Part shown: positions 33,281 to 44,639 of the stretch, piece after piece
Layout: each line of letters starts with the position of its first letter
How positions within the stretch are numbered: the stretch's first letter is position 1
Assembly: GCA_029582165.1 (NCBI GenBank)
Contig: CM055883.1
Coordinates: 16,524,501-16,588,500 of the forward strand
Source: Portulaca oleracea
Taxonomy: Eukaryota > Streptophyta > Magnoliopsida > Caryophyllales > Portulacaceae
Length of the DNA: 64,000 bases
Direction: 5' to 3'
Program-made: the position numbers and the translations under genes
Notes under the pieces: generated by a model
Database searches by the model: none
Told to the model about the DNA's origin: nothing
The model's input: only the letters and a program-made list of their open reading frames with translations

Positions 33281-34834
33281 GGTACCTTTATATGATAGAT
33301 TTAATAGGAATTTTACGGACCGGACTTTGGAATTTTATAAGTCGTGTTATACCCTGATTACCAGACCTTGGTCAGATCTGGACAGTTTGGAAAGATGATG
33401 GTTTTTGAGGTCCTTAAAGCGTGTGTTGGGTCTTGAGTTCTACTTAAGAGTTTTAGTAGACATCTCGGGGTTTCCAAAAAGTCCAAAACAAGACCCATAG
33501 GACGTCGAGAAGTCAAGGTTTGGCCCTTTTTATGTGGATGCTATAATCTGTTTTGTTGATGGTATTTAATAATGAAGGTGTTGCTGAATGAAAGCGTTGT
33601 TATGATCTTGTTATGTGATTACTTGAAATGTGTTAGGTAATTTAAAGTGTAAATTCATGATTGCTAGGAACCTATAGTGTTCCTAGGGGAGGGTTAGGTA
33701 GAAGGTAGTTAATACTAACTTCGAAGGGCGCGTTTTGATTAGAATAATTATTCTATTTTAGGCCCGAGCTAATTCGCGTCGTTAGTGAGCTCAAGTGTGT
33801 TCGTTTTTGCGGTGAAGTGAAGCTAACGAGGTAATTTCTATGCTCTAATCCCTACCGGGATGCTCTTTAAATGTGTTTTAATGTTTTCTAATCTGTTTTG
33901 AGAATTGCATCCCGAAAAGGGGACTTTATGTGGAAAATGTGGCCATCTGTTTTTGATATTTATTTGTGATTGTTGATTTATGAGTTGAGAAATCGTGATG
34001 GTATTTTATGAGTAGTTTTATTATTGATTTTGATAACATGGGTTGGGTTGACTTGAGAGTTCTGAGCTGAGTTTGAATAATATACTAATAACTCAAGTGA
34101 AACATTAAGCGGGTTTGTTCTGTAGATGACTTTGGTAGGCGGTTACTTTGATGCCTTTGGTAGGCAATTGTTGAGGCCTTGGGTACGCGATTATATTGAT
34201 GCCTTTGGTAGGCGACTATTGATGCCTTTGGTAGGCGATTATTATTTTTATGTCTTTGGTAGACGGTTATCTTTGATGTCTTTGGTAGACGAATGTTTTG
34301 ATGCGTTTGGTAGGCGATGTTACTTTATGGGATTTTATATCCCGCCCGCATAATAAAATGAATGGGTTAGGTTGAGGAAAACAGTTGTAAGGGTTAAACT
34401 GTTTATGAAAAGGTTTGACTTGTTCCCTCTCCCTCAAATGAATTGAAATGAACTTAACTTGTTTTTAACGTTATGGGTAGACATTATTGAGATTTCCCCC
34501 TCATTTTTGAAATGTTCTGTTTTCAGGTGAAGATCTATATGCTGGGGACGGGAATTAGAAGCGAGGACGACATGTTTAGAAGTCGTTAGTTATGTTGTTT
34601 TTCTTTTATGAGAAATCTGAAGTTAATTTTGAGGTTTATTTCTAAGTATGAGTTTGTTAGTTGGTTTGCCGTTGACAGACAGTTGTAGTTTTCCTTCTCG
34701 CCTTGTATTCTTTCGGGGATACGGCAGTGACGCCCAATAAGAGTTTGAGTCTTCCGCTAAATTTTGTCTATTAACGTTAGTTGACTTTGACTTTTCTATA
34801 ATTGAATTTCCGGGGCGTTATAGAAATAGAGAGA
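33281..34834 (+). repeat. Truncated LTR of another Ty3/gypsy family
   Basis: A noncoding stretch ending in CCGGGGCGTTATA. This resembles the TGTAACGCCCC / GGGGCGTTACA termini of Del/Tekay-type LTRs. The left end is cut at the family A junction. It includes a minisatellite (34,125-34,325). The orientation is uncertain because these LTR ends are nearly palindromic. Confidence 0.45.
34125..34325. repeat. Minisatellite, GATGCCTTTGGTAGGCGA units
   Basis: About eight diverged units of 23-31 bp around the core TTTGGTAGGCG. Variants include TTTGGTAGACG and TTGGGTACGCG. A 75-codon frame crosses it but has no family resemblance and is probably incidental. Confidence 0.8.
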
Positions 34835-36525
34835 ATGAAGTTTTCGAAATCAAGGAAAGAGAACAAGTACTTCAAGTGCGAAAAGCGCCAACAGTCTTAA
34901 AATAAATGCAAATATGTGCGGTTGGTTATGGACGTAGGCCAGTCAAAAGAGCAAAACTCACTTTAGGATAAAAAGTTGAACGCTCAAACACTCAAATTTG
35001 AATGTATGTGGGTTTTTTCTCATACTCAGACCAAAAGAAACAACCTACCATAGGCTTGGTAAGAATCTCGCTCTCCACTACTAATATGCAAATACACAAG
35101 TGACATTCAAGAGGACTTTTAGGGTTGTAACGAGGTTTAGGTTAAGGGAAAGGAGTGGTAATATTTAGGTATGAGGAGTTAAAGAGTCATGCTTTGATTG
35201 ATATTCAATATAAAAAAAAATAAAAAAATAAAAACTGCTCTCAATCTCACCTTCTTGCTTAATGTATACAAGGAACTCACTTTTGTCCCTAATTGATATC
35301 AATTACCCAATCTAACTTCACAACCAGGTCAAAAGCTTTCACAGATCTCAAATAAATCTCCTTAATCACCCTTTTCTTTTAATTTTTTTTTTCATTTTTT
35401 TTTGTTCTATTTTTCTACTTCTATTTTTTGTGGGTGGTCAAGGGAGAAGAAATATAAAAATATAGCTTCGACCTCAATATATCAAAAGAACATCATAACC
35501 AATTGGCTAATTAATAATAATTGGGATATGTAATATGTCTCAATTTGATAAAAATTAAAATACACACCCCAACATCTCAATTCCATTCACAGCAACACCG
35601 AACCAATTTCTCTCCCAGAATAATGAACTCTCACTAATCCAAGCAAGGCAAAGGGTAGGAATTATTACAGGCCAAGGCTTGTATTGTCAGGGTTTCATCA
35701 CAAAAAGAAAGGTAATGAAAGGCTAGGCGGGCTAAAGAACGGTAATAATATCATTAGGGAGGTTGTTTGGCTATTTAGTTTAATTAATAAAGAAATGAAT
35801 GCCTCAATCACTTTGTCACAATATGCAATGCAAAGATGCAGTTTCAAACAAGATGCAAAACAAGATCTAGAGGTGCAACTAATGGTGGAGTCTCTCAAGG
35901 AATAAAAGAATTGATAAAAATGATCAATCCATACTTTTAGGTTATGTGGACTCACGGGATAGGGCACAGTCAACTAAATCTAGCCCAAAGATTTGCGGCA
36001 CGCATACTTACACTTACTAAGATAGTCAAAGCAATTTAACACACTTTTCATAACTTTTCTCAAAATCAGAAGATTTAAAGAAACAGATTTCAAGAACTTT
36101 TAGGTTCTCAACCAAACTTCTCTAGGTAAAGCAAGATAAACTAAAAGTGTAATTGGTTTACAAATCATCACCGAAGGTGTTCCGGACAGGCTAATCCTAA
36201 TTCTAAATTTTTTTTGGTCTTTTCTATTTTTCTGATTTTTTTAGTCTTTTTCTAATTTTGGTGGATGCGAAACTAAGAAAAGAAAAACTAAAAAGAAAAG
36301 AAAGAAGAGAAAAGAAAATCTAATTTGATCTAACTAATGCAACCTAGGTGAATGCAGGTTTACCTAATCTAAAAACTAGAAAGAAAAATTCAAACAAAAA
36401 CACCCTAAAACAAAGACTCACAATAAAGAAAAAGAAATTAGCTAAAACTCACAAAAGAAAAAAAATGAAAACTAAACTAAGAAAAGAAAAATTTGAAAGA
36501 AAAATACGAAAATAAAGAAAATAGT
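34835..36525 (-). other. Family E internal 3' noncoding region
   Basis: Downstream, in minus sense, of the internal G-run. A/T-rich with no supported gene. It is cut at 34,834 by the neighbouring LTR piece, so the family E PPT and the rest of its left LTR are missing. Confidence 0.5.
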
Positions 36526-36568
36526 ATATACACCCCCCCATGCTTAAACATAGCATTGTCCTCAATGC
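36526..36568 (-). other. Hairpin plus G-run, family E
   Basis: Read on minus: GCATTG-AGGA-CAATGC, a short spacer, then TTTAAGCATGGGGGGGTGTA. It occupies the same place and order as 8519-8560 and 18,510-18,551, but the stem sequence differs and still pairs. Confidence 0.55.
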
Positions 36569-37525
36569 AAATGACACAGGTAAAAGGGGAAAGGTTGTTA
36601 ACAAAGTATAACTAATTCATAACAAACCTGTAACAAACTTAAAGTCATTAGGACTCCTCCATGCTTGTATATTTAATTAACTAACATTCAAGATTCAAGA
36701 TTTCAACCTTAACTACTCAAGAACTGAGTTTAACCAACTTCACATGTTTTCAAAATAGATACTCAACAAATCCAGCACTAAATCATATGTGATGAACAAC
36801 AAAGGTACCAACTGTTCAAATTAGACAACCTAAATATATAGACTAGTATCAAAAACTACTCAAGCAAATTGCACCAAACTATGAGCATGAACATGGTGAA
36901 TAGGGTAACATATATCCATGTATGAAATATGCAAAAACACACCACAAATAGTAGCAGGTAACAATAAAGTTGAAGAAGTAAATAAGAATCGTACCTCGAA
37001 GTTGTTTGAACACAAGTAGGAGTCGAGATTGCGGGTAAAAGAAATTTGGAAATTTTCAGATTGAGAAATTAATTAGGCTGGAGTCTAGGAGAAAGGTAGT
37101 TAATAAAGGAGTCGGGGAAGTAAAAGAAAAAATAAATGGTTTAAAAGAAAGAAACAAAATTTGAAAAAATTAGGTATTTCAAAATTTTACTGAGAAGAGA
37201 AGAGAAATCATGAATAAAATCAGAAACGGGGAAGGCGTTGGGGGCGTTTCTTAGGCGCTGCCAGTGTCTTGTCTTGACCGCGATTTTTGACTTTCTGTGC
37301 GAGACGCGACCAGCGCTCTGGGTGCGCGGCCAGCGTTTTTGTACCTGGGATAAGCATTGCCGTTTTTTTCTCGTCTGCCGCCTTTCTTTAATCCTTTATT
37401 TCACCTAAAAACAAGAAAACTAACAAAATTAGGACCTTAAAATCCAAATAACCAAACATTCAAATTAAAATAAAAAAAAATTGAATTGAGAAAAACTGAG
37501 GAAAAATTAAGAGTTCTAAAAATAA
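36569..37525 (-). other. Spacer after the family E gene with GC-rich word block
   Basis: No gene is supported. A GC-rich block at about 37,230-37,370 holds AGCGCT, GCGACCAGCG and CGCGGCCAGCG words. It resembles the internal promoter-like block of the Athila element (5170-5356), which also sits after the first gene. Confidence 0.4.
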
Positions 37526-38225
37526 TCAGAATAAACTCAATCCAAAGGTCAAGATCCGGGTCTTCATTCCTGATGGCGTCAAAGCCCTTAGAAGCTTCTC
37601 AAACTCCTCTTCATCTGGTTTGCAAGCTAGCAAGTTAGAGATCAACTGAAAACTGATAAAATAAAACATTAGTAAAGTTCTCAGTAATAAATCAAATTTG
37701 CTAGAAAAATCAAAATATTCATAATATGTGGTCCACATGAATTTTCTAGGAATGTCTTCTAGGTGTAACCAACATAGATCAAGGGAAGGGTAATTACCTA
37801 AGGACAATTCATCAATAATACTGTTAGTTTCACCAATTGAAACACAAGAATTAACCTCATCAAAGATATTAATTTGAACATTAAAGGTCTTTTCATCAGG
37901 TATGGATTCCTTATTAATTTCTAGTGAAACTGAAAGTAGTGAAAAAGGAATAGAAGCACGAAATAAGTTACTGGAATCAGGGAGTAGAATATTATCAGGG
38001 TCCTTGTTTGAAAAATTCAATTCAATATTAATTTTCTCGCTAGGTTCCTTATTAATAATTTCAACTGACTCATGATGAAAATCACCCTCATTCCTAGTAT
38101 CTGACTCAAAGGTGTCACTCACCTCAAACTCCGTCGACTGAGAAAAAGGTAAGGAGGTGTCATGCAAATAAGAAACACCATCAGTAGTGTTTTCAGGCAA
38201 AGAAGAATCATCTAAACTGACTTCT
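37526..38225 (-). pseudogene. Gag-derived acidic protein of family E, C-terminal part
   Basis: Open from the solo-LTR junction at 38,225 down to 37,526. The Ser/Asp/Glu-rich acidic region ends in LHLEDIPRKFMWTTYYEYFDFSSKFDLLLRTLLMF and KLLRALTPSGMKTRIL. It aligns with the family A C-terminus (PRKVLYIHEFHQFYDFSKAFDKLLRALMFV, LLLRALNGSDMMPDILR). The apparent ATG at 38,302 lies inside the inserted LTR and is not the native start. Confidence 0.65.
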
Positions 38226-41200
38226 TGTAACACCCCAACACCCTTAATCACAAGATTAACATAACAACTCATACTAAACCTGTGATTAGCGCAGCGGAAC
38301 ACCTTAGGGTGGAGGTATTACCGCCGTCCCCACTGGGGACAAGGCAAAAACCCAAAAGAACATCATTAAAACATATAAACATTACATACTAAACTTCCAA
38401 AACATAACTTCATACTTAAAGATGAGTCTCCAAAGAATAACCATCAAACTTTTAAACAACCATTAAAGGGAACCAAATACAACACTTCTTCCATAAACAT
38501 GGGTACTTCAAAACATGCGACACCCAAGTCGACCAGGATACTTCAACCATGACTACCTTGCTTGCAACACGTGATTACCCTTGCTTGCCTTTGCCTTTAC
38601 CTTGGGTGCTCGGACCCCCTAAAACAAAACATTAAAACAACATAAAAAGTGAGTGGGGAAACACTCAGTACGTGAACCTCCAACACGTCAAACCGTTCGA
38701 AAACGGTTTTAGTGCCGGCGTTTAAATTCATTTTGAAAACGGGAAAGGGGATAACATGCTTAAGGTCACTTGAATTCATAAAGAAAGAACATATCACATA
38801 AACTTAGAAGTAAGTACATGAAATCAAGAGTTTTGGTCCCCTTACGATCGATACCTAAGCATCTCACACACGCGCATGCCCAAACCGATCTAAGTTTGGA
38901 ATGGGTGACTGCGAAGCAGTCGACACTGGCCAGGTCTAGGATACTCTGATCAGGAGCATCAAAAGGCTAGCACTTTCTCGTAACTAGCTAGAACATAAAA
39001 CGTAGAATACATAAAATGGGACCACTTAAAACCATGGAATAATCATAAAAGCATAAACTTAGCATAAATCGTAAACATAAAGGAGCGAAAAGTTGGACAA
39101 TTCGCGTACCTTGGGATTAGACGAAAGCTTTAACGTCGAGCCTCGAGTTTGAGATGGCGTGGGCGACTTGGAAACTATAAGGAATTTGTAATGAGAGCGT
39201 AGAGAAATCGGTAAGGTTCGTGTAATTACATAAAATAGAACTAAATACTTAAACTTGTCTCATAAAAGGTAAGAAAGGAAATAAAATTTCAGATTTTAGT
39301 AATTCGCCGTTTCGGCGATAACTTGGGCTAGAAAACTCGGATTTTTGCAAACAAATACTATTCGAAAAGAGAAAATCATGCCCGACAATTTTGTCAACAG
39401 GCTCAAAAGCTAGAAATGAAAGAAAGGGCTCAGAAAACAGCCCGGACAGAAGCAGTGCAAGAAGAATTTATAAACGGCTTAAAAACTTAGAGTGGAACTC
39501 ATGGTGAAGATTGAATAGGATTAGAGAAGGTTCATGACTTATGAGGCATTCTCAACCGTTGGCTTGAAGGAACATAGAATTAGAGTACTTGAAGGTTCAA
39601 TAAAGGAACCATTCGCTTTAAGAAAACGTGAAGACACGTCGTAACGACGGAAATTTAGGTAGGGTCGTGTTTGTGGATTTGGAGACGATTTATGAATCGA
39701 TGAACGGTGAATAGGATATAATGAAAGAATGAGCTTATGGCTACTTAGACATAGAGGGACTCGTAATCTTGCTAAAAACACATATGTACCCTTTTTCCAT
39801 CAACAATACTTAAACGAATCCCAAAACTCACTCATTAAATCCATGGTTTGCTAAGGTATCTATAATTCTTTAGGCGGTATTCCTCAACATCAATCTAGCT
39901 TAAATTAGCTTAGAAAACCCATCCAAACTTATCTTAACAATACTACAAAGGTTATAAACTCATAAGAACTCCTTATAAGACCCCATTTGCACATTTTAGG
40001 CTAAAATAGCAATAAAATTTCTGGGCAGAAACTTGCTGGTCAGCCTCTGAACATAACTTCATATCTCACTCTCCCGATATCGTATGGCCGCAAACTTTAT
40101 GTTTCCGGAAAGCTTGAAGAATGACCTAAAACTTTTATGTTCACTCTCAGAGCCAATAAGGTCTCTAAACCGACGTAAATTGCCTATCAATCTACTGACT
40201 CAAAAAAAACGTATAACAAGGTACACCTTCACGGTTTTGGTCGTAACTCGGGCTATACATGCCGGATTGTCGAAATTCCAATACCTATAGTTAGCTAATG
40301 ACTTGGATTACCACTTCCAGTAAACATCTGGGCAAAACTCCCATTTCATAACCTCTGTAAAAATTAGACATCAAAACATAAACTTCTTTGGCATTTTAAA
40401 TAAACATGCATGCTCTTCTTTGACCTCAACTTGTATCAATTCTTACCCAAACCTCAAATTAGCCCTTACTCATAGTTTTTCCAGAATTAAAAGCTCAAAG
40501 AAAACTCAACCAAGCTCACAAAAGTCACATGCAACCATAGATTACACAAGCAAAAACATCCAACACTTAATTTAGTCCATAAATCAACAATTCCACCCCA
40601 AATTCATATCATCCAAGAGTAGAAACTTAAATAACATATAACTCACTTCCAAACAGCCCCTAAATCATCAATTTAGCCATTAAAATCCACATGCAAGATA
40701 GAGCTTTCTTTACTCATCAAGAACTAACAAGAATTACTTCCACTCTTCGCCAAATTAACATGCATCCCTTCACCAATTCAAACCCTAACTTAACCACAAC
40801 TAAAATTCATGCTTGATAAACATAAAGGAGATGAAAAACATCAAGAAAACATAAATTGGAAGTAGAATTTCAGATTATAAACAAAAGAATTGGGTTAGGG
40901 TTTGAGATTATACCACTTGAACTTTGAGGTGAGAGATTGAACAAGAGAAGGGAGGAAGGAGTGGTGGCCGGCGTGGGTGGTCAGTCGCTAGCAGGTTGTT
41001 TGGAAAACACGGTGGCGGCCTATCAGGAGAGGGGTGAGGGAGTTGGTAAAAAATCTGATTTTTGAAATGAAAACTAAACCCCCTTTAACCCCCCCCCTTA
41101 ACATATAAATACACCCCTAAAATAATTAGCTCTTCTAATGGTAATTAACTTAGATAATTAGGGTTGTAATTTAGTTAGGTAAAATAATTGGTAAACAACC

Positions 41201-41698
41201 CAAATAAATTTATAACATAAACTTGGTAATATAAATTTAGTATACAATTAAATAAAACTTCCTTGGAATAAAATTGGGTGGAAGACTAAGATTAAAATTA
41301 CATAAACTAAATTGATAGAACATACTAATAAAATAATTTGGGCCATAAAATGTACTTAGGTGGATCGAGTAGTATAAATCATAAAAGAAACGGAATTGGG
41401 AATAATATAACCTTTCTCGGTTACAAGCGTAAAATTGAGAATGATAAAATAAATTATAAAACTTATCGTAAAAGTATTCATAAACTTGTAATAATAATCA
41501 TTACTTTAAATTCCAGATAACATAAAATAAACCCATTTAACCATCGCCTTGCTCGAGACCTGTCGCGCATAAAAATAAATAATAATAATAACAGTAATAA
41601 CCATATTAACGTAAAAGAAAGAAAATTTCTAACAGCGTAATTTAGTTAAACACCGTGATTACGGCTTTAATAATACGGGTTTAGGGGGGGTCGTTACA
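38226..41698. mobile_element. Solo LTR, 3.47 kb, with CTTCT target duplication
   Basis: It begins TGTAACACCCC and ends GGTCGTTACA, and is flanked by CTTCT at 38,221-38,225 and 41,699-41,703. No coding region, PBS or PPT is inside. The long LTR and TGTAACnCCCC ends fit Del/Tekay-type chromoviruses. It lies inside the family E reading frame. A complete non-autonomous element is a less likely alternative, because no internal direct repeat is visible. Confidence 0.8.
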
Positions 41699-41703
41699 CT
41701 TCT

Positions 41704-42158
41704 AAAGGAGATGGGAACTTGCTATCATCATTAGAACTAGAGCTATTGGCCTGCAACAAGTCCGTCAAGTCAGTAAATTGAGTAGCCCTAGGGCAAGCAA
41801 AATCATATTGCTTAGAAGAATTACATAAAGTACAAGCAATTGAATTTCAAGATTGCATATAGAAACTAGCATGAAAGGCACAAAGATTGGGGTAATCAGA
41901 TAGACAATTAGAAATTTTGAAATTATAGGTGTCATCTAAAAGCAATTCAAGTGATTTCATAGCTTCATTAAAAGGTTTATCACGAAAACCCAAATAATTC
42001 AGAAGATTACGGGTCTCTACATTCACTCCTTCAAAAACAATATCAAGAATTTCAGGTTCTCCTAACGTGATATGGTCTGGAACAGGAGCAGCAATTAATC
42101 GCTCATAATATCGCCAAAATAATTCACGTTTATCTTGAGGAAAACAAAGCATTGTCAT
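41704..42158 (-). pseudogene. Gag-derived acidic protein of family E, N-terminal part
   Basis: Starts MTMLCFPQDKRELFWRYYERL and carries VNVETRNLLNYLGF. It aligns with family A FWRYFARL and VNYETRNLLDYYGF. After 104 codons a TGA interrupts (41,847-41,849), but the frame continues to the solo LTR. The knuckle region reads CTLCNSSKQYDFAC. The cysteine spacing of the family A motif is kept, but Gln stands where the His should be. The gene resumes at 38,225. Confidence 0.65.
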
Positions 42159-42273
42159 ATTTTTTTGATTTCAAAATCTTTTAATTTTTATTTGATTTTT
42201 TTGGGTTTAAAGAAAAGCAATAAAAACCTAGTCAACCAAAGTGCGTTCGTCTAATAGTGGTTGGGGAAACAAG

Positions 42274-42291
42274 TCCCCGACAACGGCGCCA
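42274..42291 (-). other. PBS of family E
   Basis: Plus strand reads TCCCCGACAACGGCGCCA, complement of TGGCGCCGTTGTCGGGGA. It lies six bases inside the right LTR. Confidence 0.85.
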
Positions 42292-42297
42292 AAAACT

Positions 42298-43895
42298 TGA
42301 CAGACCTAAAACGTATAAGGTGTCTGTGTACCGCAAGTGTACGGGTCTGTGTAGTAATAAAATATCGTTCTCTCTCAGGGACTTCTGTTCAACTACGCAC
42401 TAAACTAATTCACTACAAAGGATGCTAGGTCGATCAAAAGGATGTTGTAAAGGTTTAGATAATTAGCTAAGAAATCATGTAATTTAAGGATTTAACCAAG
42501 TGATTAAAGGTGTTCAGAGGAGTCTACTCTAGTCAATCAATCAAATTATCAAATATCACGGTGTAGATAACAAGATAATTCGGGGTCTATAATCTTTCTA
42601 GGCCTTAATACCTCGATCTTTCGATCCTAGGATAGTTACAGTGATTAAACTAAACATTATTTCTAACTATTTAATCTAATCAAAGATAAAGAACTGATTA
42701 TGAATTTACCCTAGGCAAGAATCATTATGTCTAACTGTTTTCTAAACCTATTCAATCTACGCATTCCAATTCAAGACTCAAATTGTCGCTCTATTGTCAA
42801 GAATTTAAAACCAGGTAGAGACTCAAACTGTCGTTCTATTGCCAAATTACCATGACATACAATACATGCAGATTAAACGAAAAAAAGGATAACCTAACAC
42901 CGAAATTGTATTCAAATTCAATCAAAAGACATCGAGTTTATCCCCCAAACAAAGGGAATTTAGCTACTCATAATAAAAACTAAGAAAGCGATTATAAAAA
43001 CTGAATAACAAAATATAAAGAGAATAGAAATTAAACCGAACATCCGAGTCGTTGAATTCGATCTCTTTCTGTCATCCAAATCCATCTCCTTCTCCTTTTG
43101 TTCCTAAACTACTAGAGCGGCTCCCCGAATGAAGGAAAATAATCAAGAACCCTAATCTAAACGGCCTGTGAAATAAACTAAAATATTGTTCGCTTAACTT
43201 ATCCCCGAAGGGTGAGAACTGGGAAAATAAAACCTATACTAAAAACACTGGTTGCTTCAAACGGCGGATATAAATCACTTTTATAGGGATGTGCTAGGGC
43301 ACAAAACGTTGGCTGCGTTTTAGAAACGCTAGCTGCGTTTTGTCCAAAAAGTGAGAAACTTCCGCGAATGGGCGTTGGCTGCGTTTTCAAAACGCTGGCT
43401 GCGTTTTGCTCTTTCTCGGCTTCTGAATTTTCTGGACAAGGCACTGGCAGCGTTTTCAAAACGCTGGCTGCCCCATGTTTCTCCGCCTCAATTGGACTTG
43501 GGCCGTGGATGTTGATGTTGGGCCTCTTTCTCTTCTTTTTCTTTACTTCAAATTTTCTTTTCTTCTCATTTCTTCTTTAATTCTTTTTCTTAATTCCTCT
43601 TCTTAAATTTCCTTCTTCAATTTCTTCTCCTTTTAAATTTCTTCTCCATTCTTCAATATTCTTCTCTATTTCTTTGCTTTTTACGGAAATTCCATTAAAA
43701 TCTGCAAGTGAAGAATATTTCTTTGCTTTTTATGGAAATTCCATTAAAATCTGCAAAACATACCAATTTCCGACCAAGTGAAGAATATTACAAAATTCAA
43801 TATAAAAACACTAAATTATATAAGAAAATTGGCTAAAATATACAAGTTAATTACCTAAAATGTACTAAAAATATCTATATAAAATTCACTTATCA
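42298..43895 (-). repeat. Right (5') LTR of family E
   Basis: 1598 bp, TGACAG to CTTATCA in plus sense. TATAAAAG (43,285-43,278, minus) has AAACGC-TAGCT-GCGTTT (43,324-43,340) and AAAACGC-TGGCT-GCGTTTT (43,389-43,407) upstream. A 49-bp tandem duplication lies at 43,668-43,765. The part right of 43,576 has no counterpart in the left LTR. Confidence 0.82.
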
Positions 43896-44312
43896 ACGAC
43901 CCATGAAGCAAACGAACAAGCCCAAATGCTGCGGCCCTAGCCGGACTAGCAACAAAAAAAAGGATGGAAATTTGAGTCAAGACCCGCCTAGGTTTTGACC
44001 GACCCACGAAGCGCGCCAGCCCAATAGGCTACAATAAAACCTGCCTAGGTTTTATTTCGTCTGGTGGGCCGGTTCTTTGTCTAGGCCGAAATAAAACCCG
44101 CCTAGGTTTTATGGGCCGATCGTTGAAAGTCTTTTGGTCCATTTTATGATTTGCAAATGCGTTTTCGGTCAAAATGCAGAAATAAAGTGGATCATTCAAC
44201 GACCTAACATGTATACTTAAAATAGCTAAAAATCGACAAGATATGAAAAAATAAATTCTTGTTTGCTCATTTTTATGCTAAACTAAGTATAAGAGGAAAG
44301 TTTAAGGGTTAC
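43896..44312 (-). other. PMD intron 1 upstream part, with three palindromes
   Basis: It follows the exon 1 donor (GTAACC on minus) and matches 62,532-62,625 of the third PMD locus for its first ~100 bp. It contains GTCAAGACC-CGCCTA-GGTTTTGAC (43,976-43,999, one mismatch), AATAAAACC-TGCCTA-GGTTTTATT (44,033-44,056) and ATAAAACC-CGCCTA-GGTTTTAT (44,091-44,112). The intron is cut at 43,895 by family E. Confidence 0.6.
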
Positions 44313-44474
44313 CTTGCCATGAGAGCGGTAAAACCAAGCATGGTTCCAAGATTGAACAATGAGGTCGGAGGGAACCTCTTCCATGCCAGGAACAAAGTTG
44401 CATCGCGAAGATCGCTCATGGGGCCAGGCCGCTGCATGAGAAAGTGGCGGATTCCTATGACTCCATGGTTGCAT
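44313..44474 (-). pseudogene. PMD gene exon 1 (partner of 14,537-11,831)
   Basis: 54 codons, open, from ATG 44,474 to an AAG/GTAACC donor. It contains PSDLIVQSWNHAWFYRSHGK. The copy at 62,370-62,531 has the same length and ending. It is the analogue of the PMD exon 1 at 48,250-48,417 (RQDEHARFFRSHDT). TATAAATT lies at 44,598-44,591, about 120 bp upstream. Confidence 0.7.
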
Positions 44475-44590
44475 CTTTTTTAAACTCGAGATTACCTCAA
44501 AGAATAAGACTTCTTTTCTAGAGAGAAGAGGAGTGACCTAGAGAGATATGAAGGAGATGAGGATGTGAAGGAAATGAAGGAGACGCATTG

Positions 44591-44598
44591 AATTTATA
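44591..44598 (-). promoter_or_regulatory. TATA box of the split PMD gene
   Basis: TATAAATT on minus, followed by CAATGCG. The block matches 62,257-62,264 before the third PMD exon 1. Sequence upstream of 44,639 has been replaced by the F fragment, so the promoter is truncated. Confidence 0.5.
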
Positions 44599-44639
44599 GA
44601 AAAGCCGAGTGAACGTGAACCGTTCGTTTTTAGGACCCG

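Larger units (their letters stand above)
14640..43895 (-). mobile_element. Family E non-autonomous LTR element with nested insertions
   Basis: The outer LTRs lie at 14,640-15,895 (truncated) and 42,298-43,895. A perfect tRNA-Asp-type PBS lies inside the right LTR. The only gene is one gag-derived acidic protein. Flanks ACGGC and ACGAC agree at 4 of 5 bases. The internal part spans about 34,835-42,297, less a 3.47 kb solo LTR. The family A array and another LTR piece (15,896-34,834) interrupt the left LTR, and the last ~320 bp of that LTR are missing. The element lacks protease and pol. Confidence 0.7.

Noticed and set aside
38260..38302. ATG at 38,302 as start of the family E C-terminal frame
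   Set aside because: It lies within the inserted solo LTR; the native frame enters at the target duplication.
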